Shown here in pieces: positions 17,770 through 26,608 of a stretch of 36,524 bases of DNA. Under the pieces are notes generated by a model. It saw nothing but the letters and a program-made list of their open reading frames with translations. It was not told the DNA's origin and ran no database searches. The stretch lies in NCBI GenBank assembly GCA_013289825.1, contig JABCZF010000039.1:1-36524 (forward strand). The letters are read 5' to 3'. A program made the position numbers and the translations under genes. Position 1 is the stretch's first letter. Every line of letters starts with the position of its first letter. The DNA is from Acidobacteriota bacterium (lineage in GTDB: Bacteria > Acidobacteriota > Terriglobia > Acidiferrales > UBA7541).

Positions 17770-17794
17770 TCGAGAAGCGGAACTAGCTTCTCGA
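17770..17794. repeat. Hairpin overlapping the stop of the secreted-protein gene
   Basis: The arms TCGAGAAGC (17770-17778) and GCTTCTCGA (17786-17794) form a 9-bp stem with a 7-nt loop. The loop contains the TAG stop codon (17783-17785) of the minus-strand gene. There is no T-run on either side, so a terminator or mRNA-stabilising role is only inferred. Confidence 0.6.
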
Positions 17795-18325
17795 TCCTTT
17801 CAAATCGTCCTTGGCTTGCTTCTCGGCGGTTTTCGCCGCGCTCTTCGCATCGGCGTCCGGCTTCATGGCGTGGATCGCTTTGCTCAAGCTGATCGACTTA
17901 TCACCGGCCGGGCCTTTGCACGAAGACATATCCGCGCTCGTTTGCACGCCCGTCAGATTTGACTTCAGGCAGTTGAAGTCCACTCCAACGTTCTTGCTGG
18001 CGTGGAGCGCTGCTACACACTCGTCCAGCACCTTGAAGTTTTCGCAGGCGCTCTTGGCGTCCGTATTGGCCGGCAGGACCCCTTGGGCCTGCAGGTTGGC
18101 TGTTAGTCTCTTGTCTTGCTCATCCTTGGCCTCCAGCTGATCACTGGCGGACTTTGGATCTTTCTTCACCCACTTGATGGGATTCAGCGAATGCGTACCG
18201 CCGCCCGAACTGCTCGATGACGCCGAACTGGCACCTGCCCCTTGCGGTCCCTGCGCGGCGGCTCTGCCCGCACTGAAGGGAACGCCCATCATCGCCATGG
18301 CCACTACCAGGACTAGTTTTTTCAT
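17783..18325 (-). CDS. Secreted hypothetical protein with four cysteines
   Basis: This is a 180-residue protein with a Sec signal peptide (MKKLVLVVAMAMMGVPFSAG, likely cut after AAA or AQG near residue 25). A low-complexity Ser/Gly stretch (about 31-44) follows, then a Lys-rich mature part. Four Cys (SACENF, DECVAAL, FNCLKS, SSCKG) could form two disulfides in the periplasm. The rest is Ala/Lys/Asp-rich and probably helical. The ATG has GGAGGGG upstream. I do not recognise a named family. Its neighbours give no hint of function. Confidence 0.8.
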   Translation of the reverse strand: MKKLVLVVAMAMMGVPFSAGRAAAQGPQGAGASSASSSSSGGGTHSLNPIKWVKKDPKSASDQLEAKDEQDKRLTANLQAQGVLPANTDAKSACENFKVLDECVAALHASKNVGVDFNCLKSNLTGVQTSADMSSCKGPAGDKSISLSKAIHAMKPDADAKSAAKTAEKQAKDDLKGSRS

Positions 18326-18783
18326 TTGCCCCTCCGATCACTCTCTCAGGCCCAACTGGAGGAACCCGGACGGGTCCCGACCATCAGTAGGCCATGCGGT
18401 TCTGACGGTAGCGAGGGCCTGGAAGGACGGTACTCCCCGAATCCGTCACGTTGTCCCTTCGGACAGGGCCACGGAGAGTCTCGCTGGTTCCACGCGGGTG
18501 GAAGCTCCCGCCGCAAGTTTCCGTCCGGAACGGGTGACCGTCGCGAAGCTTGAAGAATCCCAACCAATCCCTCAACGCGCGGCACTTGCAGCTGCAGAAT
18601 CGCAACAAGACCATCCCCCGGACAGCGGAGAGTTCTGCCGCGGCATCGGCGTTCGATGACCTATTTGGAATTGTTCAAGCTTTGGGATTGGCTCGGTTTT
18701 GCGGAAGATTCGGTAGCCGTGAGAATTTCCGCGGATTTGCACACCAAAGCGCATTTTCTTGACATCTCGGGAACTTGCCGCCC
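18326..18783. other. 458-nt intergenic region with long inverted repeat
   Basis: No convincing gene was found: frames on both strands are open but have no ribosome site and overlap each other. The region has an imperfect inverted repeat (18544-18558 with 18670-18684, 13 of 15 matching, the arms containing AAGCTTGAA/TTCAAGCTT) and further CCAATCCC/GGGATTGG pairing. It could be a degraded mobile element or a structured RNA. Confidence 0.5.
18544..18684. repeat. Imperfect inverted repeat, 15-bp arms
   Basis: The left arm is 18544-18558 and the right arm 18670-18684, with two mismatches and about 110 nt between. Next to the arms, CCAATCCC (18564-18571) and GGGATTGG (18684-18691) are also complementary. 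There are no coding signs inside. Confidence 0.55.
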
Positions 18784-19119
18784 TTACGATCGCATCCGCA
18801 GAAAAAACCCGTATAGACTCATTCCCAGTCCGCCCAGAAACACCACTGGAGCCAGATACGTGATCATCCACGGATTAAGGGTGATAGGCAGGCTCAGACC
18901 GCTATGGCCGCCAACGAAATAATAAATGACGGCGCCCAATAGCATGTACATCAGACCGCGGCGAATCTCGCGGCGGCCGTTCCTACGACGGGGGGCGGAT
19001 AAACGAACCTCGGTAACTTCCTCACGGCAGTAGGGACAGCGATTCATCCGCGTGGGCACCGGCTTCCCGCAGTAAGCACAGGGACGCGCAGCCACTGCCT
19101 GCCCTTGAGATGGAACCAT
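18784..19119 (-). CDS. Zinc-ribbon membrane protein
   Basis: This is a 111-residue protein. An N-terminal double-CxxC zinc ribbon (CAYCGKPVP...CPYCREEV, residues 14-34) precedes a basic linker (RRRNGRREIRRG) and two TM helices (about 56-72 and 85-106). The basic linker suggests the zinc ribbon stays in the cytoplasm by the positive-inside rule. The ATG at 19119 has GGAGAAT upstream. No function is known. It is divergent from the RsbU-like phosphatase. Confidence 0.8.
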   Translation of the reverse strand: MVPSQGQAVAARPCAYCGKPVPTRMNRCPYCREEVTEVRLSAPRRRNGRREIRRGLMYMLLGAVIYYFVGGHSGLSLPITLNPWMITYLAPVVFLGGLGMSLYGFFLRMRS

Positions 19120-19297
19120 ACATTCTCCGATTCTCCGTCACTCTTAGCGTAGAGTTGCCACGCACCTCCGTCAAGCGATTCCGATACGGAAGGTTACCGA
19201 GAGACATACAGGCATCGCGCGGGAAGGCGCTTAGGGCTTATGAAACCAATTCGTTTGTGCTACATCTAATGAACCAGTTTCCGCAGTACTTTCAAAA

Positions 19298-20665
19298 ATG
19301 GAAGATTTCCCCCAACTCGGCTCCTACGCCATTCTTGGCGATGTGGATCCCGTTCCCCAGAGCCTTCTGAGTGCGTACCCCGAACAGGCCAAGACGCTTA
19401 CGCTGCTCTATGACGTAAGCCGCGAGCTTACCTCCATTTTGGATCGCGAGGAGTTGCTGCGCCGCATTGCGGAGCGTGTCAAGCGCATCGTTAACTACGA
19501 TGTTTTTAGCGTGATGCTGTGGAATGAGTCGACGCAGCTTCTCAAAGGCGTTTTCGGAATGCGTTACGAGGATTCCGTTCCGACATTTCTCGCTTTGCCT
19601 CTCCGCCGAGGTCTGACCGGAACCGCAGCCGCCGAGCGGCGCTCCATTCGGGTGGACGACGTGCTCAGCGATGCGCGCTACATACGTTGCGAGACGAGCG
19701 TCGATACGCGGTCCGAACTGGTCGTTCCGCTTCTCCTGCAGGACCGCCTGATCGGCGTGCTCGACCTTGAAAGCAGGGAGCCGCGCGCCTTCACGGCGGA
19801 AAACGAGCGCATGCTTGCGACTCTGGCGTCCTTCATTGCGGTGGCACTGGAAAACGCGCGGCTCTACGAGGAAGCGCGGGAGAATGAATTTCGTCTTCAG
19901 GATGATCTCAACACAGCTCGCGAAATCCAGCGCCAGCTCCTTCCCCATGGCGCGCGAGGGATTCCGGGCCTGGATCTCGCTGCCGCGTATGTTCCCGCAC
20001 GAGAGCTAGGCGGCGACTTCTACGATTTTCTTCCCTACGGCCAGGGGAAGCTGGCCATGGCTCTGGGCGATGTTTCGGGCAAAGGAACTGCGGCGGCGCT
20101 GTATGGTTCGCTGGCTATCGGAACACTGCGCGAGCTTGTGGTGAGCAGTACGTGCAATGCGGCGAGCATGCTCCAGATGCTCAATCGCCGGATGTATGGC
20201 GCGCGCCTGGATGCGCGGTTCATCGCCATGCTCTTTGCCGTGTACGACGCGGCGGCGCACCAGCTCACTCTCTCCAATGCCGGCGGCCCCTATCCCTTGC
20301 TGGTCCGTGGCGGCGGCACCCAGGAAATCCGCGTCGAAGGCGTTCCGCTGGGCCTGTTCCTCGACAGCGAATATGAGGAGACGACTATCGATCTTCAGGC
20401 TGGCGACGTCGTTTTGTTTGCCTCGGACGGTATTCTGGAATCAGAAAACGTGCGCGAGGAGGAGTTTGGCTCGAAACGCTTGCACGCCCTGCTGGCTGAT
20501 GCCGGACGGGAGATTTCGGCGAATGAGCTTTCCGAGAGAATCATCGCCGCGACGGATGACCACAGCGGTCCCGGCAAAAGCCCGCACGATGACCGCACCC
20601 TACTGGTCCTCCGCGTTACCGGCGAAGGAGCGGCGGATTACTCCAAACTTCCCGTCATTTATTGA
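19298..20665 (+). CDS. GAF domain plus PP2C-type phosphatase (RsbU/SpoIIE-like)
   Basis: This is a 455-residue protein. A GAF domain (about residues 30-190, with FSVMLWNESTQLL and LVVPLLLQDRLIGVLDLES) is joined by a short helix to a SpoIIE/RsbU-type PPM phosphatase domain (about 210-445). The phosphatase motifs are visible: ARELGGDFYDF, LGDVSGKGTAAAL, LFASDGILE and DDRTLLV, with the metal-binding Asp residues present. Such enzymes dephosphorylate anti-sigma-factor antagonists in partner-switching or stress pathways, and the GAF domain would sense a small ligand. No anti-sigma antagonist or HATPase kinase is encoded next to it. The ATG at 19298 has a weak ribosome site. Confidence 0.92.
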   Translation: MEDFPQLGSYAILGDVDPVPQSLLSAYPEQAKTLTLLYDVSRELTSILDREELLRRIAERVKRIVNYDVFSVMLWNESTQLLKGVFGMRYEDSVPTFLALPLRRGLTGTAAAERRSIRVDDVLSDARYIRCETSVDTRSELVVPLLLQDRLIGVLDLESREPRAFTAENERMLATLASFIAVALENARLYEEARENEFRLQDDLNTAREIQRQLLPHGARGIPGLDLAAAYVPARELGGDFYDFLPYGQGKLAMALGDVSGKGTAAALYGSLAIGTLRELVVSSTCNAASMLQMLNRRMYGARLDARFIAMLFAVYDAAAHQLTLSNAGGPYPLLVRGGGTQEIRVEGVPLGLFLDSEYEETTIDLQAGDVVLFASDGILESENVREEEFGSKRLHALLADAGREISANELSERIIAATDDHSGPGKSPHDDRTLLVLRVTGEGAADYSKLPVIY

Positions 20666-20704
20666 AGCCGGGAAGACGGAAGGACTGGACGGGGAGAGTC
20701 TTTT

Positions 20705-21973
20705 TCAACGCCCTGGGCCGACGGGGACGCCGGCCTGGAGCAGCTCAGGTTTTTTCAGCAGCGGGAGCCACCTCTCCCGAACGTCGGCAAACTCCGGGAG
20801 ATTCTTCTTGGAGACTGGATCGGAAGGCGGCAAGCCGAGCCTCTCGAAGTTCTTGTATTGGCCCTTTTGCAAAATGCGAAAATCCAGATGCGGTCCTGTG
20901 GAGAGACCGGTAGTGCCTACGAGGCCGATGGTCTTTCCGATTTCGACCTGCTCACCCGCGTGAACGTACATGCGCGACAAATGCAAATACATCGTTTCGA
21001 AGCCGTTCGAATGGGCGATGTGCACCAGATTCCCTTCTCCGCCCTTGAGGCCGGCGAACAACACCCGGCCGCTACCAATGGCTTGCACCGGCGTCCCGAT
21101 GGGCGCGCCATAATCCGTGCCCAGGTGCGGTCGAACGGTTTTCAGGATCGGGTGGAAACGCGCATTGCTGAAATGCGAAGTGACCGGGGCGGAGAATTTG
21201 AGCGGCGAGCGAAGAAATGCTTTTTGCAGCGATTTGCCATCGGCGGTGTAGTAGCCGGGGCGGCCGAATTCGTCATGAAAAAGTAATGCCTGGTATTTTT
21301 TGCGGCCATTGTCGTATTCGGCGGCGAAAATCTTTCCGTAGCCTGCCGTCTTGCCGTTGGCATACTTCTTTTTCTCGAGCAAAACGCGGAAAGCATCGCC
21401 CCTGCGCGGATCGGTATAGAAATCCAGGTCGTAACCAAAAATTTGCGCGAGGCGCATCGCGATTTCCGGGGATTCGCCCGCTTGCTCGACGGCATGGAAG
21501 AGCGAATCATCGAGCTGCCCGGAAACAGCGGTGACTTCCGTTTTTGATGGAATCACGCTTACTTCCGCGCTGAAGCCGCTTTCGGCCGGCACAATCTTCA
21601 ACATGCGGTCAGCGTCGATTTTGTAATCAATCTCGCGCAAGTCACCTTCAACGGACCGCCCCACGGTGATGGTATTCCCAGCGCGCACTTGCCGGAGGTT
21701 AAACGCGTGCTGCGCCGCCGAGGACGCGTTGGCGGCATCCTGGTGGCTCAGCCCGAACTTTTCCAGCACCGAGGTGAAATTGTCCCGGGCCAGAACGCGC
21801 TTTTCCGTTGGCAAGATAATTTGCGAGCGAATCCAAGCTGCCTCTTGCTGGCCGAGTTTCACCTGACGCCGGAATTCAGCGGAGGCCGCGAGGCGCATTC
21901 GAAAAACATACGCAAGCGCGCCGGCGCCAAAGCACAGCAGCATCACTAGCACAACCACAAAACGGCGATTCAC
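20705..21973 (-). CDS. M23 family peptidoglycan endopeptidase
   Basis: This 422-residue protein has one N-terminal TM anchor or uncleaved signal (about residues 5-25), a LysM/OapA-like N-terminal region (about 50-150), a middle domain, and a C-terminal M23 (LytM) domain. The zinc ligands are visible as HLGTDYGAP (His-x3-Asp) and HLDFRI. The architecture is that of MepM/YebA-type DD-endopeptidases that cut peptide cross-links in the wall. The start is a GTG with AGGAGG five bases upstream. It converges with the phosphatase, with 39 nt between the stops. Confidence 0.93.
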   Translation of the reverse strand: MNRRFVVVLVMLLCFGAGALAYVFRMRLAASAEFRRQVKLGQQEAAWIRSQIILPTEKRVLARDNFTSVLEKFGLSHQDAANASSAAQHAFNLRQVRAGNTITVGRSVEGDLREIDYKIDADRMLKIVPAESGFSAEVSVIPSKTEVTAVSGQLDDSLFHAVEQAGESPEIAMRLAQIFGYDLDFYTDPRRGDAFRVLLEKKKYANGKTAGYGKIFAAEYDNGRKKYQALLFHDEFGRPGYYTADGKSLQKAFLRSPLKFSAPVTSHFSNARFHPILKTVRPHLGTDYGAPIGTPVQAIGSGRVLFAGLKGGEGNLVHIAHSNGFETMYLHLSRMYVHAGEQVEIGKTIGLVGTTGLSTGPHLDFRILQKGQYKNFERLGLPPSDPVSKKNLPEFADVRERWLPLLKKPELLQAGVPVGPGR

Positions 21974-22200
21974 TCTCGCCTCCTGCCACTCGCGACACCT
22001 GTCGACGCGGCATTCCTCCGAAACCGGGCGGACAAAACCTGATCCACGACCAAAGCGTCCGAAACCAGCACGAACACTTTTGTATCACACCACACTTCGC
22101 GTCAAACACCAATCTAGGCAATGCGTCCAATCACCCAACCTCTCGGGTTGCTTCGCCCCTTGTTGGTGAAATTCAGTTCGTTCTGGAGTAGCATCGAGCG

Positions 22201-23049
22201 ATGACTCCAAAGGCCTTGTCTCGCCGCTCTTTTCTAACCATGTCGGCGCTGCTGCCCTGGGCTCTCAGAGCCCCAGGAGCGCCGCAGATTCCCGTCGGTC
22301 TGGAACTTTATTCCGTGCGCAACGCGCTGAAACAGGATCTCGCGGGTACGGTGCGCGCGGTCGCCGCACTGGGCTACCAATGCGTTGAGTTTTACGCGCC
22401 TTATTTTGAGTGGACGGAAAGCCAGACCAAGGATGTGAGGAAGCTCCTGGATGACCTCGGCGTTCATTGCTATTCCACTCACAACGACAGTTCCTATCTG
22501 GGCCCGGATAAGCTTTCGCGGGCGCGCGACATGAATCTAATTTTGGGTTCGAAATATATGGTGATGGCCAGCTCGCACGAAAAACCCGGCTTGGATGGCT
22601 GGAAAACGGTGGCGGACTCGCTGAACCTCGCTGCGGAAAAGTTGGAGCCGTCAGGATTGAAGGCTGGGTATCACAACCATCAAGCGGAGTTCACCCCCGA
22701 GAGCGGCGTCCGCCCTATCGAAATTCTCGCGAAGAATACGAAGTCTTCCGTGATGCTGCAGCTCGATGTGGGCACGTGCATCGAAGCCGGCTCGGACCCC
22801 GTGGCATGGATTCGCTCCAATCCGGGCAGAATCCGATCCCTCCATCTGAAGGAATGGTCGCCGGAACCCGGGAAAGGCTACTCCGTTTTGTTTGGTGAGG
22901 GCGTGGCGAATTGGAAAGCCATTTTCGCGGCTGCGGAAAGCGTTGGCGGAGCGGAGTATTACCTCATCGAACAGGAAGGCAGCAGATTCCCGGAACTGGA
23001 AACCGCCAAGAAATGCCTCGAGGCGTTCCATTCCGCGCATCCCGCTTGA
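22201..23049 (+). CDS. Tat-exported sugar phosphate isomerase/epimerase-like TIM barrel
   Basis: This is a 282-residue protein. It begins with a twin-arginine signal (SRRSFLTM, hydrophobic stretch to about residue 25) and continues as an AP-endonuclease-2/xylose-isomerase-like TIM barrel: GLELYSVRN, YQCVEFYAPYF, KAGYHNHQAEF and LQLDVGTCIEAG, with metal-site residues His, Glu and Asp. Family members isomerise or epimerise sugars, or cut sugar derivatives, using a divalent metal. Export through Tat suggests folding with the metal before secretion. It ends 22 nt before the convergent penicillin-binding protein gene. Confidence 0.9.
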   Translation: MTPKALSRRSFLTMSALLPWALRAPGAPQIPVGLELYSVRNALKQDLAGTVRAVAALGYQCVEFYAPYFEWTESQTKDVRKLLDDLGVHCYSTHNDSSYLGPDKLSRARDMNLILGSKYMVMASSHEKPGLDGWKTVADSLNLAAEKLEPSGLKAGYHNHQAEFTPESGVRPIEILAKNTKSSVMLQLDVGTCIEAGSDPVAWIRSNPGRIRSLHLKEWSPEPGKGYSVLFGEGVANWKAIFAAAESVGGAEYYLIEQEGSRFPELETAKKCLEAFHSAHPA

Positions 23050-23071
23050 TTGGTCGCTAAATGTTTCTAGC

Positions 23072-24172
23072 TTATTTGCCGGAAACGAATGGGCTGAGCG
23101 GCGTATTTCGAGCCGTGGATTCGGCGAAATAGTTTTGTTCGCGCAGCTTGCGATAGATGCGCCCTGCGACTACGGCAGCCATGGGGCCCTTGACGCTGCG
23201 CGTATTTCCGCGGAGTAGAACGGCCAGCGCGATTTTCGGATGGGCTTCGTCGGCGTAGGTCACGAACCAGCCGATGTGCGACGGCGTGGTGTGATCGTCG
23301 CAGGTACCCGTCTTGCCAAGCGGGGTCTCGTCGCCGCCGTGGTCGAAGCTGGATTTGCCCGTGCCATAGAGAACAGCGGCGAGCATGCCTTCGCGAATTT
23401 CCGGGAGAATCGACGCGATATTCAAGTCGCGTTTCACGCGCGGCGCGAAATTCTGTACGTCTTCTTGTGTGCGGGGGTATTGCAGATAGTAGAGCGTGCC
23501 TCCGTTTGCAAATGCCGCAGCGAGCGCGGCCAGCTGCAGCGGAGTGATCTGAATTCCTTCACCGAAACTGGACATGCGGGAAATACCACCGAGCGCCGGA
23601 GGCGCACTCGGAAATGCACCGGGATGCTCTTCCGGCAGGTTGTAGCCGGCCAGCTCGCCAAGACCTAGCAGGCGCGCGTATTTCGAAACCGTATCAAACC
23701 CCATGCGGCGTCCCAGCTCTTCAAAAAAAACATTGTTGGAGTGGGCCATCGCATCGGTCAAATTCATGTATTTGCGGTAGCTTACCTTGAGCATGGTGTC
23801 GCGCGTGATGACACTTTCTTCCAGAGCAGCGAGGGCGATGGTCGGCTTGATCGTCGAGCACGGAATGTACCCGTCACCGAAAGCAATCTTTTGGTTTACT
23901 ACCGTCAAAATGCGCCCCGTGTTGGGATCTACGGCGACGACAGATCCGTTGTAGCGCCCCAGCGCTTCGACGGCTGCCTCGCGAACAACCGGGTCATCAA
24001 ACGTGGAGATGTCTGCGCTGGAAGAATCGGCAAACGTGGGAACGCCGCGGTAACGCGAGGCATACTTGCGGGTGCGCGCGACAGCCTTTCCTGCGCCGGT
24101 CGTTGCGGGAACTGGCGCTGCGAAAAGCGCTGTCATCAAAATTGCTAGAACTGATTTTGTACCTTTGTTCAC
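23072..24172 (-). CDS. Penicillin-binding transpeptidase, short single-domain form
   Basis: This protein of about 366 residues has an N-terminal hydrophobic segment (signal or anchor) and a transpeptidase domain with all three catalytic motifs: SxxK as STIK (in CSTIKPT), SxN as SNN (in AHSNNVFF), and KTG (in LGKTGT). No dimerisation/pedestal domain or glycosyltransferase domain precedes it. It is much shorter than class B PBPs, so it may be a dedicated accessory transpeptidase or a class D-like enzyme. I place the start at the GTG at 24172, with AAAGGCGG upstream; a TTG three bases earlier is also possible. Confidence 0.85.
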   Translation of the reverse strand: MNKGTKSVLAILMTALFAAPVPATTGAGKAVARTRKYASRYRGVPTFADSSSADISTFDDPVVREAAVEALGRYNGSVVAVDPNTGRILTVVNQKIAFGDGYIPCSTIKPTIALAALEESVITRDTMLKVSYRKYMNLTDAMAHSNNVFFEELGRRMGFDTVSKYARLLGLGELAGYNLPEEHPGAFPSAPPALGGISRMSSFGEGIQITPLQLAALAAAFANGGTLYYLQYPRTQEDVQNFAPRVKRDLNIASILPEIREGMLAAVLYGTGKSSFDHGGDETPLGKTGTCDDHTTPSHIGWFVTYADEAHPKIALAVLLRGNTRSVKGPMAAVVAGRIYRKLREQNYFAESTARNTPLSPFVSGK

Positions 24173-24527
24173 CAAACCGCCTTTGATCCGCGACTTCCCC
24201 CGATGGTTCCCAGGGGCGAATACTTACCTCATCCTGCAGCTTCGGTCAACCGAGAATTCACAGACCGTTTTCTAGCACTTCGAGCGAGAGGCGCACGTAA
24301 CCCCGTTAGCGCTCTCTAATATACAGCACTCGAATCGCCAAACCGCGCCCGTTGATTTGATGCCACTTCCGAGCGCCCCACTGGCAAGCTTTGTTCCCGA
24401 AGAGAAACCTTCATCTCTCAGTGTGAGACATATTGTAGCCACCGGTAGTGGTAGTACGCAATAGCCGAACTGCTCCAGTACGTCGCTATGTGCTTTGTTA
24501 TCAATCACTGACCGTCGGGACAGGAGG
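24173..24527. other. 355-nt intergenic region
   Basis: The region lies between the penicillin-binding protein start and the end of the frameshifted methyltransferase. A 78-codon minus-strand frame at 24272-24508 has no ribosome site or recognisable composition and is not called. Nothing else was seen. Confidence 0.5.
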
Positions 24528-25311
24528 TCAGATGGAGCTGACCTTGCGCCCGGCTAGAATCGCCGTCCGGGCATGGAAGCAGAGGCGCCCCGTCGCATCT
24601 TGAAACGGTCGTGAGCCACTGCGGTCGTGTAGGCGGTCCTCCTCAAGGAGCCGGCGTATTTCGGCTGCGCGGTCGGCCGGCGTTTGTGGTCGCCAGCCAG
24701 CGTTCGACCTCCGGGGTCAGATCGTCCGCCGTGGTGACAGAATCCGTCTCCAGCCCGGCGTCGCGGAACAGCTGCAGCATCTCGCTGAGCGCGAGGGTGC
24801 GGACGTGCGAAGGATCGCGCAGTATTTCCCAGCGGTCTTGATAAGCCGCGCGCTCCGCAAGTTCGCTCGCGTAAATGTCTTCGACGACGATGGTTCCGCC
24901 GGCGCGGCATACGCGCGCCATTTCTCGCAAGACTTCCCTAGGCTTCAAAAGATGATGTAACGTGAGCCTGCATACCACAACGTCGAACGCCCCATTTTCA
25001 AAAGGAAGGTTCTGGGCATCGGCGGCCCGGAAAGAAACATTGGAGATGCCGCGCTCTTTCGTGCGCTGCTTCGCAATTAGGAGCATGGCCTCGGTGAGGT
25101 CCACACCGACGACCTCTCGGGTGGCGCCGGCGAATGCTTCCGCGATGTATCCTGGGCCGGTCGCAATATCCAGCACCCGTTCGCTCCCCGTGAGGCCCGC
25201 CGCGGCGACTAAGCGCCGAATGCGCTCTTCGTCGGTGACCCAAGGATTAGCTGCAAAGGCCTGGGCTTGTGCAGTGAACGATTCGCGAATCACGTCGTTG
25301 TGTTGCGTCAC
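24528..25311 (-). pseudogene. Class I SAM-dependent methyltransferase, frameshifted near the C-terminus
   Basis: The gene begins with a GTG at 25311 and encodes a Methyltransf_11-like fold: VLDIATGPGYIAEAF (motif I), VVGVDLTEAMLLIA, ADAQNLPFENGAFDVVVC, and LTLHHLLKPREVLREM. The original frame stops at 24643. The +1 frame from about 24683 continues the family ending, with ADRAAEIRRLLEEDRLHD, GRLCFHARTAIL and GRK, to a TGA at 24528-24530. Removing one base from the TTT at 24683-24685 (AAA on the coding strand) restores one 260-residue protein. It is either a real one-base insertion or a sequencing/assembly error. The SAM-binding core is intact in either case. Confidence 0.85.
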
Positions 25312-25390
25312 AATTCGGGGCTCCGTAGGATACCGAGAAGCCGAAGAATGACAGAATTTCTCCTCCGTCGTCTATAGTCTGGGGTGGCCG

Positions 25391-26578
25391 ATGAAAAAGT
25401 GGATGCTATGCGGATTCATTCTGGCAGGCCTGGCCGGCTGTGGGGGGCAGGAATCGAAGGCCTTTAGAAATGGGGCGAGCGTCAAGCGGCTGGACGGAAG
25501 CACGATCACCTCAGAGGAAATCGATAGTACTGTGAAGCGCGTGATGCGCGCGGGGAAAGTGACGGGCGTCGGCCTGGCCATTCTCAATGACCAAGAGCTC
25601 GTCTATTTGAAGGCGTACGGTCACCGCAGTCTCGGCAAGAATCTGCCGTTGACCGAGGATTCGGTGATGAGCGCAGCATCGTTCAGCAAGGTGGCTTTTG
25701 CCTACATGGTGATGCAGCTTGTCGAAGAAGGAGTGCTCAATCTCGACAGGCCAGTATGGGAATATTTGTCCAAGCCTCTCCCGGAATACTCCGAGTACAA
25801 GGATCTGGCAGGTGATGACCGCTGGAAGAGGATTACAGCAAGGATGCTTCTGGACCATACGAGCGGATTTCCAAATTGGCGAACCTTTGAAGACGACCGG
25901 AAACTCCACATCCATTTTGAACCAGGCTCGCGGTTTGCCTATTCCGGAGAAGGCATAGACCTGCTGCAATTGGTGGTTGAAAAGGTCACGAAGAAATCGT
26001 TAGGCACCCTGATGCGCGAACGCGTCTTTCGGCCATTGGGGATGACCCGCACGAGTATGACCTGGAGGTTCGGATTTGAAACCAATCACGCCGAAGGATA
26101 CGACGAGCAAGAGAATGCTCTTGGGCCACAGAGACGACTTCTGGCAGATGCCGCAGGTTCGATGCTAACCACGCCGCGCGATTTTGCACGGTTCATCGAA
26201 GCGGTGATGCAAGGAGAACAGCTGCGCAAAGAAACTAGGGAAGTCATGTTAAGCCCGCAGATTGCGATTCTCTCGAAGCACGAATTTCCCCCGCTCTCGA
26301 CGGAAACCACGGAGGAGAACAAACCGATTCGTTTGAGCTACGGATTGGCCTGGGGATTGTACTGGACCCCGTACGGCAAGGCCTTCTTCAAAGAAGGTCA
26401 CGACGACGGCTGGCGAAATTACACCGTGTGCTTCGACGATGCCAAGACGGGCATGGTCATCATGACCAACAGCTCCAACGGCGAGGGCCTCTACAAAGAA
26501 CTCCTCGAAACCCTGCTCAAAAATACGTACACTCCCATCGAATGGGAAGGCTTCGCCCCCTATGAGCAGAAGAACTAA
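25391..26578 (+). CDS. Lipoprotein serine hydrolase, beta-lactamase family (class C/esterase-like)
   Basis: This is a 395-residue protein with a lipoprotein signal (MKKWMLCGFILAGLAGC, lipobox LAGC with Cys17). The serine hydrolase core shows SxxK as SFSK in SAASFSKVAF, a YSG in the Tyr-x-Asn position (RFAYSGEG) and a C-terminal His-x-x-Gly-like GHDDGW. This is the beta-lactamase-fold family that includes class C beta-lactamases, DD-peptidases and esterases. The motif set suggests an esterase or peptidase more than a resistance enzyme. Its ATG lies 79 nt from the divergent methyltransferase start. The next gene begins 30 nt downstream on the same strand. Confidence 0.92.
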   Translation: MKKWMLCGFILAGLAGCGGQESKAFRNGASVKRLDGSTITSEEIDSTVKRVMRAGKVTGVGLAILNDQELVYLKAYGHRSLGKNLPLTEDSVMSAASFSKVAFAYMVMQLVEEGVLNLDRPVWEYLSKPLPEYSEYKDLAGDDRWKRITARMLLDHTSGFPNWRTFEDDRKLHIHFEPGSRFAYSGEGIDLLQLVVEKVTKKSLGTLMRERVFRPLGMTRTSMTWRFGFETNHAEGYDEQENALGPQRRLLADAAGSMLTTPRDFARFIEAVMQGEQLRKETREVMLSPQIAILSKHEFPPLSTETTEENKPIRLSYGLAWGLYWTPYGKAFFKEGHDDGWRNYTVCFDDAKTGMVIMTNSSNGEGLYKELLETLLKNTYTPIEWEGFAPYEQKN

Positions 26579-26608
26579 GAACTAGGAGCGGGCGACCCAA
26601 GCGAACAT

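Noticed and set aside
18346..18585. Possible third tnpB tail (frames with ...VAKLEESQ... and a GAATCCC near 18556)
   Set aside because: There is no terminal hairpin, no GATGTCAA end and no shared segment with copies A and B. The similarity is too vague.
18759..18764. TTGACA as a -35 box
   Set aside because: No acceptable -10 at 16-18 bp, and no plus-strand gene follows within a suitable distance.
24272..24508. 78-codon minus-strand ORF in an intergenic region
   Set aside because: No ribosome site, no recognisable composition, and it stands alone.
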